NCBI GenBank assembly: GCA_027592785.1
Contig: JAQCLD010000022.1
Coordinates: 1-49,685, forward strand
DNA: 49,685 nucleotides
DNA from: Acidobacteriota bacterium
Lineage (GTDB): Bacteria > Acidobacteriota > Terriglobia > Bryobacterales > UBA6623
Direction: 5' to 3'
In this document: in pieces, positions 24,054-33,039 of the stretch
How the letters are laid out: each line of letters starts with the position of its first letter
Numbering within the stretch: the stretch's first letter is position 1
Translations under genes and position numbers: made by a program
Notes under the pieces: generated by a model
The model's database searches: none
What the model saw: the letters and a program-made list of their open reading frames with translations, nothing else
Told to the model about the DNA's origin: nothing

Positions 24054-26765
24054 GTGACGATCGGCTCCACCATCAGCCACTACCGCATCGTCGAGAAGCT
24101 CGGCGAGGGCGGCATGGGCGTCGTCTACAAGGCCGAGGACACCAAACTCGAACGCACTGTCGCGCTCAAATTTCTGGCTCAGCACTTGCTCAACGATGAG
24201 GAAGCGAAGGCTCGGTTCCTGCGTGAAGCAAAGGCCGCCGCCGCGCTTGACCACCCCAACATCTGCACCGTCTACGAGATCGGCGAAGCGGACGGCAAGA
24301 CCTTTATCTCGATGGCCTTCATCGAGGGCGAGACATTAGAAGATCGCATCGCGAAGGGACCGCTGTCCATCAAAGATACGCTCGACATCGCCCGCCAAGT
24401 CGCTGACGGATTGCAGGCCGCACATGAGAAAGCCGTCGTCCATCGAGACATCAAGCCAGCCAACATCGTGGTCGACGCCAAAGGCCGCGCCACCATCATG
24501 GATTTCGGCCTGGCCCGCTTGACTGAAGCGTAACGGCTCACCAAAGTGGATACCGCCATGGGCACGGTGGCCTACATGTCTCCCGAGCAAGCCCAAGGCA
24601 TGGAGGTGGATCACCGCAGCGATGTTTGGTCCCTCGGCTGCGTCTTCTACGAGATGGTCGCGGGTCAGCGGCCGTTCCAAGGACAGTACGACCAAGCGCT
24701 GCTCTACGAGATCGTTCATGAAGAAGTGGCGCCGCTCACGTCCATTCGAGCGGGCGTGCCTATGGAGTTGGAATTCATCGTCGGCAAGTGTCTGGCGAAA
24801 GATGCCGCCGACCGCTACCAGCAGGCCAGCGACATCGCCGTGGATTTGCGCACGCTCAGCGAGAAGCTACGCTCGGGCCGCTCGGCGATTCTGCGAACGT
24901 CAAACCTGACTACTGGTGTCCCGGCGCCCATGGCAGCGGCCCACACGGTTAATCCGGCTGAAGCGTTGCCGCCTGATGCCGTCGTGATGAAACGCAGCAG
25001 CAAGCGAGCGCTGCAGGCCCTGGCGATCGCGACGACACTGGCCTTTCTCGGCGTGCTGGCGGTCCTCTTCACTCAGGCCTCGCCCGAGCGGGCCGTAACG
25101 CGATTTTCGTTCGTTCCTGACAGCCTCGCTGAGGCGCACATCTCCCCGGACGGCAAATACATCCTGTATGCGGCCGGGACCGATGGCGAAGGCAGCCTCT
25201 GGCTGCGATCACTCAGCAACGAGTCCGCGCGTGAACTCCCGGGGACGGAAGGAGCAATAGACGGCTTTTGGTCACCTGATAGTTTGGAGATCGGCTTCGT
25301 GACAAGTGGTTGGGAGTTAAAGCGAGTCTCGATTGACCGCGGCAGTCCGATCAAGCTCTGTGAGTTGCCGGCACGTACCAACTTCTATGGCGGAACGTGG
25401 AGCCCTGACGGCGAGCGTATCGTGTTTTCCTCTGGTCTCCAGTTGTATGGGATCGCCTCCCGCGGCGGCCAGCCACAGTTGCTATTCGATGCCAGCGGCG
25501 AGCCTCGACCCGTATCTCGCGACCCTCATTTTTTGCCGACCAGCGGCGGCCCCCCGGGGCTTGTCTATTCCGCGGCGAACACCCCCGCTGATCGACGGGT
25601 GGCGGTGTTGAACCTCGAGACTGGTGAACGGCGTGAGCTTGGTCCGGGCACCGGTCCGGTCTACTCGCAGGACGGTTACTTGATTCACGGAGCGGCTAAT
25701 GCCGATGAACCCGGATTATGGGCGCTGCCTTTTTCTCTGGGCACGCTGGAGTCGACTGGGGACGCATTCCCCATCAGCACAGCCGGTTTCACGCCGTCAG
25801 TCTCACGCGACAGCACGTTGGCCTATCGCGACCAGGCTGAAGTCGGCGCGCTTGAGACCCTGGTTTGGCGCAGTCGTGCGGGCGAGTTGCTGCAGACGGT
25901 CAGCCAACCGCAGGCGCCGATCGGTCAGCCCGCCCTCTCGCCTGACGGCCAACAGGTCGCTGTGAGGTCAGGCGAGAGCGGCAACTTTGACATCTGGGTT
26001 CACGATCTGACCCGCTCCACCAAGACGCGGCTGACGTTTGAAGACGTGGCCGAGGCCGATCCGGCGTGGTCGCCCTCTGGACAGGAGATCGTTTACCGGA
26101 TCGCAGGGTTACCGGAGCGCATCATGCGCCGTGCCGCTGACGGCACAGGCGAGGCCGTTGCGCTGGTGGAGGCCGAAGGTCAGCTGAACAATCCCGACTG
26201 GTCGCGCGACGGACGCTATCTGCTCTACGAGGGGAACCACGAGGGGGCGACGCGATCCGATATCCGTTATATCGATTTAGGGACCGACGGCGCCGCCAGC
26301 GAATCCGTCACGTTTCTCGGCTCGCCCGCCAGCGAGAGGTATCCGAAGCTCTCGCCGGACGGCCGCTTTCTGGCTTATCAGTCCGACGAATCAGGCAGCC
26401 CTGAGATCTACGTGCGACCGTTCCCTAGTGGCGACGGCAAGTGGCAGGCATCGGTGAACGGCGGGACGGCGCCCCGTTGGCGGAGCGACGGCAGGGAGTT
26501 GTACTACACCGAGGGCTCCAACACGCTGATGTCGGTCTCCGTCTCGACCGAATCGGCTTTCACTCCAGGGCAGCCGCAACCGTTGTTTGAGGCCCGTTGC
26601 CTGGGCTCGACGAGTGCGGGCTATGGGGGCTACGACGTCTCCGCCGACGGCCAACGCTTCGTGACCATCGTGCCTGTAGAAGCAGAGGGCGAAGAGACCG
26701 CACCGCCGGCCATCCGCATCGTCCAAAATTGGTACGAAGAGTTTCGCAACCGCGAACAGGATTGA
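24054..26765 (+). pseudogene. Ser/Thr protein kinase with TolB-like propeller, in-frame TAA
   Basis: A 903-codon frame from GTG 24054, interrupted only by TAA at 24531-24533 (codon 160). Before the stop lie the glycine loop GEGGMGVVY, HRDIKPANI and the metal-binding DFG (150-152). After it come GTVAYMSPEQ and HRSDVWSLG of the same kinase domain. The stop falls inside the activation segment. A TM helix (LQALAIATTLAFLGVLAVLF, about residue 320) leads to a periplasmic WD40/TolB-like propeller with repeated SPDG motifs (LSPDGQQVAV, LSPDGRFLAY, ISPDGKYILY). If the stop is real, no active kinase is made; a downstream GTG at 24546 would give a kinase lacking its N-lobe. Flanking genes are intact. 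Confidence 0.85.
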
Positions 26766-26769
26766 TCGC

Positions 26770-27198
26770 ATGAAGATATTACGGTTTGCACTCATTGTTC
26801 TATTCGCCATTGCTCTACCAGGGCAATCCCCTGCCCCGGAAGCGCCGATCATCCAAATCGTTGCCGACTACAACGCGGCTCGCGACAGTCAAGATCCCAA
26901 AGCGATCGAACGGCTTTTCGTCGACGACGCCGATCAACTGGTCTCGAACGTGGTCTGGCGGCACGGCAAAGATACGCTCGTCCAGGGCATGCTGGCCAGT
27001 TCCGCCGGCAACCCAGGCGACCGTACGCTTACCGTCGAAACAGTCCGCTTCGTGACCAGCGACGTCGCCTTGGCGGATGCGCGCTATGAGATTGCCGGCG
27101 CCCAAGGCGTCCGCAAGATGTGGTCGACCTTCCTGGTGGTCAAGACAGCCAACGGCTGGCGCATCGCCGCCATCCGCAACATGCTACCGGCTCAGTAA
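26770..27198 (+). CDS. Exported NTF2-like (SnoaL/DUF4440) protein
   Basis: A 142-aa protein with a signal peptide ([17 protein letters not shown]). The mature part has the cone-shaped NTF2-like fold pattern: helix [31 protein letters not shown], and beta strands ending [20 protein letters not shown]. Members include small enzymes and ligand-binding proteins; no function can be assigned. The ATG is 4 bp after the kinase frame ends, so it was probably transcribed with the kinase. Confidence 0.75.
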   Translation: MKILRFALIVLFAIALPGQSPAPEAPIIQIVADYNAARDSQDPKAIERLFVDDADQLVSNVVWRHGKDTLVQGMLASSAGNPGDRTLTVETVRFVTSDVALADARYEIAGAQGVRKMWSTFLVVKTANGWRIAAIRNMLPAQ

Positions 27199-27250
27199 CG
27201 AACCGGGGTCACGCGCCGCCTTAAACTATGGCAACCGGGGCCGCTTAAGC

Positions 27251-28930
27251 ATGACTAGCCAAATTCGGCTGCTCCTCGCAGTGTCGTTGCTGTTGTCGGG
27301 CGCCAACGCCCAAGAAGAGCCGCTGGTCTTTCGTGGCGGCACGACGCTCGTCGAGTTCACTGTCATCGCCCTTGACGGCGAGGGCGATCCGGTCACCGAT
27401 CTCAGCCCGCAAGAGCTTTCAGTTCGCGAAAAAGGCCGCCCTCGCGAGTTGGCGTTCTTCCGCTTCGAGGGCGGCGAGCAAGAGGAAACGCCAGTTCAAC
27501 TTCCGGCCGGATCCTTCACCAACCGTCCCGAGCTGTCTCCCGGCCCGCCGCGAAACGTCACGGCCATCCTGCTCGATTCGCTCAATACGCAGCCGGAAGA
27601 TCAGATCTACGCCCGCGCCCAAGTGATGCGATTCATGCGCGAGTTGGCCCCCGACACGCGGGTGGCACTCTACTTGCTCGGCCGCGATCTGCAGGTGCTG
27701 CACGACTTCACCGACGACCCAGCATCCCTGCGAGACAGCATCGCCAAAGCCGACACGCGCCTGCAGATGCAAATGCACGACGACGTGGAGACGATGGCGA
27801 TCGACGCTCAAGCCTTTATCGACTCGTTGCCGGCGGACATCCAAGCCTCGGTCATCCCTTCGCAAACCGCACTGATCGAACTCGCTCAGATGGCCAATCA
27901 GCAATCGAGCGAGCGCCGCACGCGGCAGACGCTAGCGTCACTCGAGACGTTGGGCGACCACCTGGCGGGCATCCCCGGACGCAAGAGCCTGGTCTGGATC
28001 TCCGGCGGCATTCAGATGCTGTCGATCACTGGCCAAATGGGCAATGGTCCACGAGGCGGCATCAAGTCCTACGAAGATTGGATGCGTGCCACCGGTCAGA
28101 AGCTCGCCACGCAAGGCGTCGCGCTGTACGCGGTCGATGCGCGCGGTAATCATGGTTCCTCTACTAGTGGGGGCTACGAGGCGAAACGCGTCCGGACGAT
28201 GACTCGCGACAGGGGCAGGCCGGGCATCTTCGAAGAGCAAATGCAAGCTTCGGCAATCAGCAACGATCCGCTGCCTGCGATGGAAAAGATTGCCGGCATC
28301 ACCGGCGGACGCGCCATCTTCCACACCAATGACATGACGCGCGGCATCACCGCCGTGGCCTCCGACGTCAAAGGAACGTATTCGCTGGGGTTTTATACCG
28401 TCGATGACCCTGACGGCAAATGGCGTCCGATTGACGTCAAGGTCTCTCGCGACGGCGTGAAGCTGCGGTATAGCCAGGGCTATCTTGCGGCAGCGCCAAC
28501 AAAAACCGCGCGGCCCTGGACGGATCAAGATTGGAATACGGCGATCACCAGTCCGGTCAGCGCGACTACGCTGGCCATCGACGCGCGAGGCGCTCTAGCC
28601 TCTCGCGGGGACGTTCAAGAAGTTTCGCTGACGGTTCAGTTCGCCCCGCAAAGTCTGCATTTTCAGGCAGCGAAGACCGATCTGCGACTGGCTTTCGTCG
28701 AGCTCGCCTTAGTCGATAAAGCCGCGAACGGCGCCTTCAGCGTCAAGCTGCAACAGCTGCAGTTGCCCTACAACCGAGAGCATCCCGATAAACCGTTTCA
28801 AGTTCATCACTCGTGGACGTTAGCGCCGGGAACCGATACCGTCCGGGTCATCGTGCATGACCAGCTGACCGGCCAGTTCGGCACGCTCGACCTTCCGATG
28901 GCGCAGCTTCCGCGGCAAGCAGCGCAGTAG
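27251..28930 (+). CDS. VWFA-related Acidobacterial domain protein
   Basis: A 559-aa exported protein starting at ATG 27251 with a signal peptide (LLLAVSLLLSGANAQ). The N-terminal beta region is followed by a VWA-like domain (TAILLDSLNTQPEDQIYARA at the first strand, VALYLLGRDLQVLHDFTDD, LAGIPGRKSLVWISGG, TQGVALYAVDARG). This is the pattern of the VWFA-related domain described in Acidobacteriota. Residues about 400-559 form a beta-sandwich-like tail. Metal-site residues are only partly like classic MIDAS. It probably acts in the periplasm or at the cell surface; ligand unknown. It is a strong taxonomic hint for the window. Confidence 0.9.
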   Translation: MTSQIRLLLAVSLLLSGANAQEEPLVFRGGTTLVEFTVIALDGEGDPVTDLSPQELSVREKGRPRELAFFRFEGGEQEETPVQLPAGSFTNRPELSPGPPRNVTAILLDSLNTQPEDQIYARAQVMRFMRELAPDTRVALYLLGRDLQVLHDFTDDPASLRDSIAKADTRLQMQMHDDVETMAIDAQAFIDSLPADIQASVIPSQTALIELAQMANQQSSERRTRQTLASLETLGDHLAGIPGRKSLVWISGGIQMLSITGQMGNGPRGGIKSYEDWMRATGQKLATQGVALYAVDARGNHGSSTSGGYEAKRVRTMTRDRGRPGIFEEQMQASAISNDPLPAMEKIAGITGGRAIFHTNDMTRGITAVASDVKGTYSLGFYTVDDPDGKWRPIDVKVSRDGVKLRYSQGYLAAAPTKTARPWTDQDWNTAITSPVSATTLAIDARGALASRGDVQEVSLTVQFAPQSLHFQAAKTDLRLAFVELALVDKAANGAFSVKLQQLQLPYNREHPDKPFQVHHSWTLAPGTDTVRVIVHDQLTGQFGTLDLPMAQLPRQAAQ

Positions 28931-28956
28931 CGTCCACTTTTTACCGGAGCTACGCT

Positions 28957-29976
28957 ATGGGCATGATGCGCTTCGCCTCGATCGTCGCCCTTTGCGCGGC
29001 CCTTTCCCCGGCACAAACGCTCGACATCTACACCATCGACGTCGAGGGCGGCAAAGCCGTGTTGACCGTCTCGCCTTCGGGCGAATCGATGCTGGTCGAC
29101 GCCGGTTGGCCTGAGTTCCGCCAGCGCACTGTGTCAACCGGACGCATTGTCGAAGCAGCCAAAGCCGCCGGCCTGACGAAGATCGACTATCTGCTCATCT
29201 CGCACTACGACATCGACCACATCGGCGACGTGCCCGCCCTCGCCAACGCTTTCCCCATCGGCCACATCCTCGATCACGGCGACATGCACCCCAGCATGGG
29301 CGAGCGCAACCAGCAGATCTTTCGCGCCTATGCCGCCGTGCGCGAGAAGATCGGCCACACTACGCTAAAACCCGGCGACAAGCTGCCCATCAAGGGCATC
29401 GACGTCACCGTGCTCACCTCCGCCGGCGAACATATTCACGCGCCGATCAACGGCGGCGGCACTGCGAATCCGCTGTGCGCGCAGTATCCTCAGATCCCCG
29501 TTCGCGCCACTGACTACGAAGACGACTACTCGGTCGGCCTGCTCTACAAGTGGGGCGACTTCACGATGGTCGATCTCGCCGACCTCGAAGCCCATCACAC
29601 CCGCGGGCTGGTCTGTCCCGCGAATCTCATCGGCGCAGTTGATGTCTATCACGTCAACGTCCACGGACAGTTCAAAGGCATCGCCCCTGAGTTCGTCAAC
29701 GCCATACAGGCCCCGGTGATGATCCTCGGCAACGGTGCGCGCAAAGGCGCTGACGCCGAAACCTGGCTCGTCCTCAGCTCCGCCCCCGGCCTCATCGACA
29801 TCTGGCAAGTCCACGAGTCGCTCAACGCCGGCGAAGGCAAGAACCCTCCAGCCAAGTTCCTGGGCAACATCGAACCTTACGACGGCTTCAACTGGATCAA
29901 ACTGTCGGTCCACGCCGACGGCACATTCACCGTCAGCAACCCACGCAACCACTTCTCCAAAACCTACCGCCGCTAG
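28957..29976 (+). CDS. Exported metallo-beta-lactamase-fold hydrolase (ComEC-like domain)
   Basis: A 339-aa protein with a signal peptide (FASIVALCAALSPAQ). The metal motif is SHYDIDHIGD (HxDxDH form), preceded by DVEGGKAVLTV and MLVDAG, as in the MBL domain of ComEC/Rec2-type proteins that occur alone. Additional ligands are probably GHILDHGDMH and FTMVDLADLE. It is likely a periplasmic hydrolase; substrate unknown. The stop codon lies in the first unit of a 9-bp tandem repeat, so TAG occurs three times in frame. Confidence 0.82.
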   Translation: MGMMRFASIVALCAALSPAQTLDIYTIDVEGGKAVLTVSPSGESMLVDAGWPEFRQRTVSTGRIVEAAKAAGLTKIDYLLISHYDIDHIGDVPALANAFPIGHILDHGDMHPSMGERNQQIFRAYAAVREKIGHTTLKPGDKLPIKGIDVTVLTSAGEHIHAPINGGGTANPLCAQYPQIPVRATDYEDDYSVGLLYKWGDFTMVDLADLEAHHTRGLVCPANLIGAVDVYHVNVHGQFKGIAPEFVNAIQAPVMILGNGARKGADAETWLVLSSAPGLIDIWQVHESLNAGEGKNPPAKFLGNIEPYDGFNWIKLSVHADGTFTVSNPRNHFSKTYRR

Positions 29977-29994
29977 CGCCGCTAGCGCCGCTAG
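29968..29994. repeat. Three tandem copies of CGCCGCTAG over a stop codon
   Basis: CGCCGCTAG is repeated three times without interruption at 29968-29994. The unit is 9 bp, so each copy puts a TAG in the frame of the upstream hydrolase gene. It probably arose by replication slippage after the natural stop. Confidence 0.8.
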
Positions 29995-30083
29995 CGCGGA
30001 GCCATGCTCGCCTTCGCGAGGTGTAGCCCTTCGGGGGGCAGGCCACTTTCGCGCGTCACCCCAATTTGGCGTAGAGTATATCT

Positions 30084-31280
30084 GTGCCCCGGCGACTCTC
30101 TCTAGTTCTCTTCCTCTTCGGTTTATCCGCCGCGCTCTCCGCTCAAACTGCCAGTCGCTTCGTCGGCTCCGCGGCTTGTGCAACCTGCCACCAGAGCACC
30201 TACGACAGTTGGAAGACGACGCTGATGGCCAACGTCCTCACCGACGCCAAAGCCCATCCCGAGGCCATCCTCGGCGATTTCTCGACGCCGAACGAGCTGG
30301 TCACTTTCAAGCCTGAAGACGTTGCCTTCACTTACGGCAGCAAATGGAAGCAGCGTTACTTTACGAAGATAGGCGACGACTACTTTGTCTTCCCGGTGCA
30401 GTGGGACGTTACGAATAAGGTCTGGCGGCGCTACTACGTGCAGCCCGGCACTGACTGGTGGGCCGAGCATTATCCCGCTGATCAAATGCAGCGCCCGACG
30501 GGACCGACCTGCGACGGCTGCCACTCGACGAACTATGACATCACGACGAAACAGCCCACCGAGTGGAACGTCGGCTGCGAGAAGTGCCACGGCCCGGGCA
30601 GCGCACACGTCGCCGCGCCTTCAGCTTTGAATATTGTGAATCCTTCGCGGCTCTATTTCGTGCGCGGAACCGATGTCTGCATCCAGTGCCATTCGCAAGG
30701 ACAGCCTAAAGAGATACCCATCAACGGAGTCTACTATGACTGGCCTGTCGGCTATCAACCCGGCGACCGTCTGAGCGAAACCTGGCTGCTCGAAGAGCAC
30801 AAACTCGGCGAGGAATCGTTTACGCACTTCGGCGACGGCTCCGCACACAAGAACCGCATGCAGGGTAACGACTTCGTCCAAAGCGCGATGTATACGAAGG
30901 GTGTCCGCTGTTGGTCGTGCCATAACGTACACGGTACGGAGCACAACGCGGACACGATCAAGTCCGGGAATGCGCTTTGTCTTACCTGCCACGGTCCTGA
31001 CTCTCCGGCTGGACCTCGCGGGACGCTCGCCGAGCACACCCACCACGCGGCCAACAGCACCGGCAGCGAGTGTACGGCGTGCCACATGCCCAAGATCGCC
31101 CGGACTGTTGCGGACATTAACGTGCGCAGCCATACGTTCAAGTTCATTCCGCCGGCGGCGACGGAGCACTACAACGTGCCGAATCCTTGCACGAGTTGCC
31201 ACTCGAGCGAGACGAATGAGTGGGCGGCGGAACACCTGGGGCAGTGGGAAAACGTGTCGCCCTGGCGCGTTGCGCCGTAG
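30084..31280 (+). CDS. Octahaem cytochrome c family protein
   Basis: A 398-aa exported protein (signal peptide LVLFLFGLSAALSAQ) starting at GTG 30084. It has eight CxxCH haem-c attachment motifs: CATCH (Cys 32), CDGCH, CEKCH, CIQCH, CWSCH, CLTCH, CTACH and CTSCH. The layout, with YVQPGTDWWAEHYPADQMQR and a late HTFKFIPPAATEHYNVPNPC, fits the multihaem cytochromes related to cytochrome c554/NrfA-like families in Acidobacteriota and Planctomycetes. It would carry electrons or reduce a nitrogen or sulfur compound in the periplasm; no catalytic Lys or Tyr haem ligand typical of nitrite reductase is evident. No partner oxidoreductase is adjacent. Confidence 0.88.
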   Translation: MPRRLSLVLFLFGLSAALSAQTASRFVGSAACATCHQSTYDSWKTTLMANVLTDAKAHPEAILGDFSTPNELVTFKPEDVAFTYGSKWKQRYFTKIGDDYFVFPVQWDVTNKVWRRYYVQPGTDWWAEHYPADQMQRPTGPTCDGCHSTNYDITTKQPTEWNVGCEKCHGPGSAHVAAPSALNIVNPSRLYFVRGTDVCIQCHSQGQPKEIPINGVYYDWPVGYQPGDRLSETWLLEEHKLGEESFTHFGDGSAHKNRMQGNDFVQSAMYTKGVRCWSCHNVHGTEHNADTIKSGNALCLTCHGPDSPAGPRGTLAEHTHHAANSTGSECTACHMPKIARTVADINVRSHTFKFIPPAATEHYNVPNPCTSCHSSETNEWAAEHLGQWENVSPWRVAP

Positions 31281-31689
31281 CTGGGGATGGACCTCCGGCT
31301 GGAGGTTGATGGGGTGAGGGGTGAGGCGGTTCGAGGTTCTAAGTACCGTCGCCCCGGCGAACACCCCAGCTGAGGCGTCCGCCGGAACGACGGGAGGATT
31401 TCCTTCCACGCGGGAAATCGGAGATGTCTTTGGGTCGACCCTAGTTTCTGTATCGCACTTACGCTGCCGCTCTTCTGGCTTGGCGGCTCGCCCAGGCTCC
31501 TGTATCCTGCATGCCGGAAGCGCTGACCAAAGCCCGACCAGCCAGCGCCTTTCTGCTTTAAGGTTTAGCAGGGTGTGTCAAGGGTTTTGGGTGGGGTCTT
31601 GGGCTAAGTGATTGATTTGGTTGGGAGAAATAATTCTCGATTTCTGGATTCGAATCCGATTAGCTTAGTAGGGAAGGCCGGGGGCGCTA
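31281..31689. other. Gene-free stretch with small inverted repeats
   Basis: No protein-like frame is seen in these 409 bases. It holds a weak hairpin right after the cytochrome gene (ACCTCC-ggct-GGAGGT, 31291-31306), a small hairpin GAGAA-ataa-TTCTC (31625-31638) and a 12-bp palindrome GGATTCGAATCC (31646-31657). The palindrome looks like a T-loop, but no tRNA folds around it. The stretch marks the left side of the accessory region that ends at trpB. Confidence 0.5.
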
Positions 31690-31893
31690 ATGGAGAAGAA
31701 GAACATCGGAAGCTCATTCGACAGTTGGCTCCAGGAGGAGGGTATCCAGGAGCAAGTTGCGGACGTGGCAATCAGGCGAGTGCGGGCACGTCGGGTCGAA
31801 GCGGCTGAGGAGAGAGAAGAAAGCCCGACCAAGAGGTCGGATCCGATTGACGATGAAGCACCTCCACGGCCTGGTCACTTTCCCAGTTCATAG
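31690..31893 (+). CDS. Antitoxin-like N-terminal fragment, HTH missing
   Basis: A 67-aa ORF starting MEKKNIGSSFDSWLQEEGIQ and continuing VADVAIRRVRARRVE. This matches the N-terminus of XRE-type antitoxins or regulators (pattern GSSFD-x-WL-x-EEGI-x-EQV, then AIRRV), which normally continue into a helix-turn-helix of about 60 residues. Here the sequence after residue 45 is a charged, Pro-rich tail with no HTH. It is probably a truncated or frameshifted remnant; no toxin gene is next to it. Confidence 0.5.
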   Translation: MEKKNIGSSFDSWLQEEGIQEQVADVAIRRVRARRVEAAEEREESPTKRSDPIDDEAPPRPGHFPSS

Positions 31894-31909
31894 GGCGATC
31901 GCTTGGCCC

Positions 31910-32356
31910 CTACACGAAGCCCCAGCAGATCGTGCCTTCGTGGTGTAGTTCCAAGATCCAACGCTCTGACTCGCGAATGACGTAGGTATCAAAGGACGCT
32001 TCAAACAACTCTCCGCCTATCGATACCGCATCCTTGAGCCGCATCTCGACAGTAGGGCATGCCCCGTCCGACCATGTGACTTTCACCAGGGATTCAACAA
32101 CGATCGACGAGGCCGCTCGCCGAAACGCTTCGAGCGCATCGCTCGATTCGTCAGACCATTCTTCGCACTCGAAGTGACTTGCCGAAGACCATTGGATCTG
32201 GGAACCCGCGAATCCTAAATTCGAATTCATCCAGTCAGTCAGTTCGCGATCCTCATCGGTGCCGGGCAGGATCAACCGATGAGGAATGCCACGTTCTTGG
32301 AGCGTCTTGAGCACCCCGGGTATCGGCTCTTTGGAATCTACCTGATCACGGGTCAT
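31910..32356 (-). CDS. Hypothetical protein of unknown family
   Basis: A 148-aa ORF whose composition looks like a real soluble protein: an acidic middle (HFECEEWSDESSDALEAF) and alternating strands near the C-terminus (LFEASFDTYVIRESERWILE, then HHEGTICWGFV). It starts at ATG 32356. I do not recognise the family; the size and strand-rich acidic character recall immunity proteins of contact-dependent toxins, but no toxin is present. It lies in the accessory stretch between the cytochrome and trpB genes and is shorter in GC than its neighbours. Confidence 0.55.
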   Translation of the reverse strand: MTRDQVDSKEPIPGVLKTLQERGIPHRLILPGTDEDRELTDWMNSNLGFAGSQIQWSSASHFECEEWSDESSDALEAFRRAASSIVVESLVKVTWSDGACPTVEMRLKDAVSIGGELFEASFDTYVIRESERWILELHHEGTICWGFV

Positions 32357-32372
32357 GGATTGTCACATACCA

Positions 32373-32605
32373 GCCTAAAATAGGATACATGGCAACAGCC
32401 GCACCGACCCTTCCTGAATGAGTTAGGCCGTTTTGGTTCTTATGGGGGCCGGTATATGCCTGAAATTCTGGTTGCTCCGCTCGAGCAGCTGGAGGCGGTG
32501 TACCGCGAGGCCAAAAAGGACCTGGAGTTTCATGCCGAGCTGGCCCAGCTCAACAAGAACTTCTCCGGGCGGCCAACAGCGCTGTATTTCTGCGAGCGAC
32601 TGAGC
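32373..32605 (+). pseudogene. Decayed duplicate of the trpB 5' end
   Basis: This segment matches the start of the intact trpB (33231-33461), including the upstream GCCTAAAAT and the ATG (32389 versus 33246), through about codon 72. Identity is roughly 85 percent by eye. A one-base insertion near 32416 (CCTGAATGAG versus CCTGATGAG) creates a frameshift and a stop; downstream the frame is open again from 32456 ([20 protein letters not shown]). Homology ends abruptly at about 32605. It is either a tandem-duplication scar or the gene end displaced by integration of the intervening DNA. Confidence 0.85.
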
Positions 32606-32649
32606 TGCAAGAAGCAACCGTCGCGGTCAGTAGTCAGGTGCGGCTGGAG

Positions 32650-33039
32650 CTAGTGTAGAGGGTGCGCCAAATGTTCTGGCTCAACATTGTTTTCCCGCAC
32701 GGTGGTTGCAAGCTCAAAGAGAGTGGGAAGCAACTCTGCGAGGTACCAGGGATAGACTTCTTCGGTTGCTGGGAGCATGACGTTCCACCAGAGAGTAGTT
32801 TCGATGACTTCTCCGATGTCTGGGTTAGCACGCCAGTTTGCTATCGCGCCCACCGTCGGATTTCTGAATTGTCAGGCCACAACTGCGTCTAGATCTTCAC
32901 ACACATCGAAGTTTTTCCTGCCCGCGAAGACTGGCCACGCGTTCTGGAATCGGCCCTCAAGTACGTGGTATCCAAAGGAGCCGTAGCCTCTTGGTGCGGG
33001 GCCTGGGACTTGACTATGGCGAACCCCTGCCTCGATGGT
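32650..33039 (-). pseudogene. Degenerate minus-strand ORF with in-frame TGA
   Basis: Between the two trpB copies, one minus-strand frame is open from about 33039 to the stop at 32650-32652 except for TGA at 32872-32874. Upstream of the TGA it reads RGYGSFGYHVLEGRFQNAWP and GRKNFDVCEDLDAVVA; downstream it reads ANWRANPDIGEVIETTLWWN and PWYLAELLPTLFELA. Both halves look like soluble protein, with aromatic residues spaced normally. No start codon or family is recognised, so it is probably the remains of a cargo gene. Confidence 0.4.

Noticed and set aside
24546..26765. Kinase C-terminal part as a separate gene from GTG 24546
   Set aside because: It would begin inside the activation segment and lack the whole N-lobe; better explained as the second half of one interrupted gene.
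31575..31600. TGTCAAGGG as a second insertion-sequence end
   Set aside because: Only nine bases match the right-end terminus and the internal repeats TAGACCAG are missing.
31640..31665. T-loop-like sequence GGATTCGAATCC, possible tRNA
   Set aside because: No acceptor, D or anticodon stems can be formed around it; the match is only a 12-bp palindrome.
6591..33039. Stop codon reassignment as explanation for the in-frame stops
   Set aside because: All three stop codons are involved, and the same codons end intact neighbouring genes at conserved positions.
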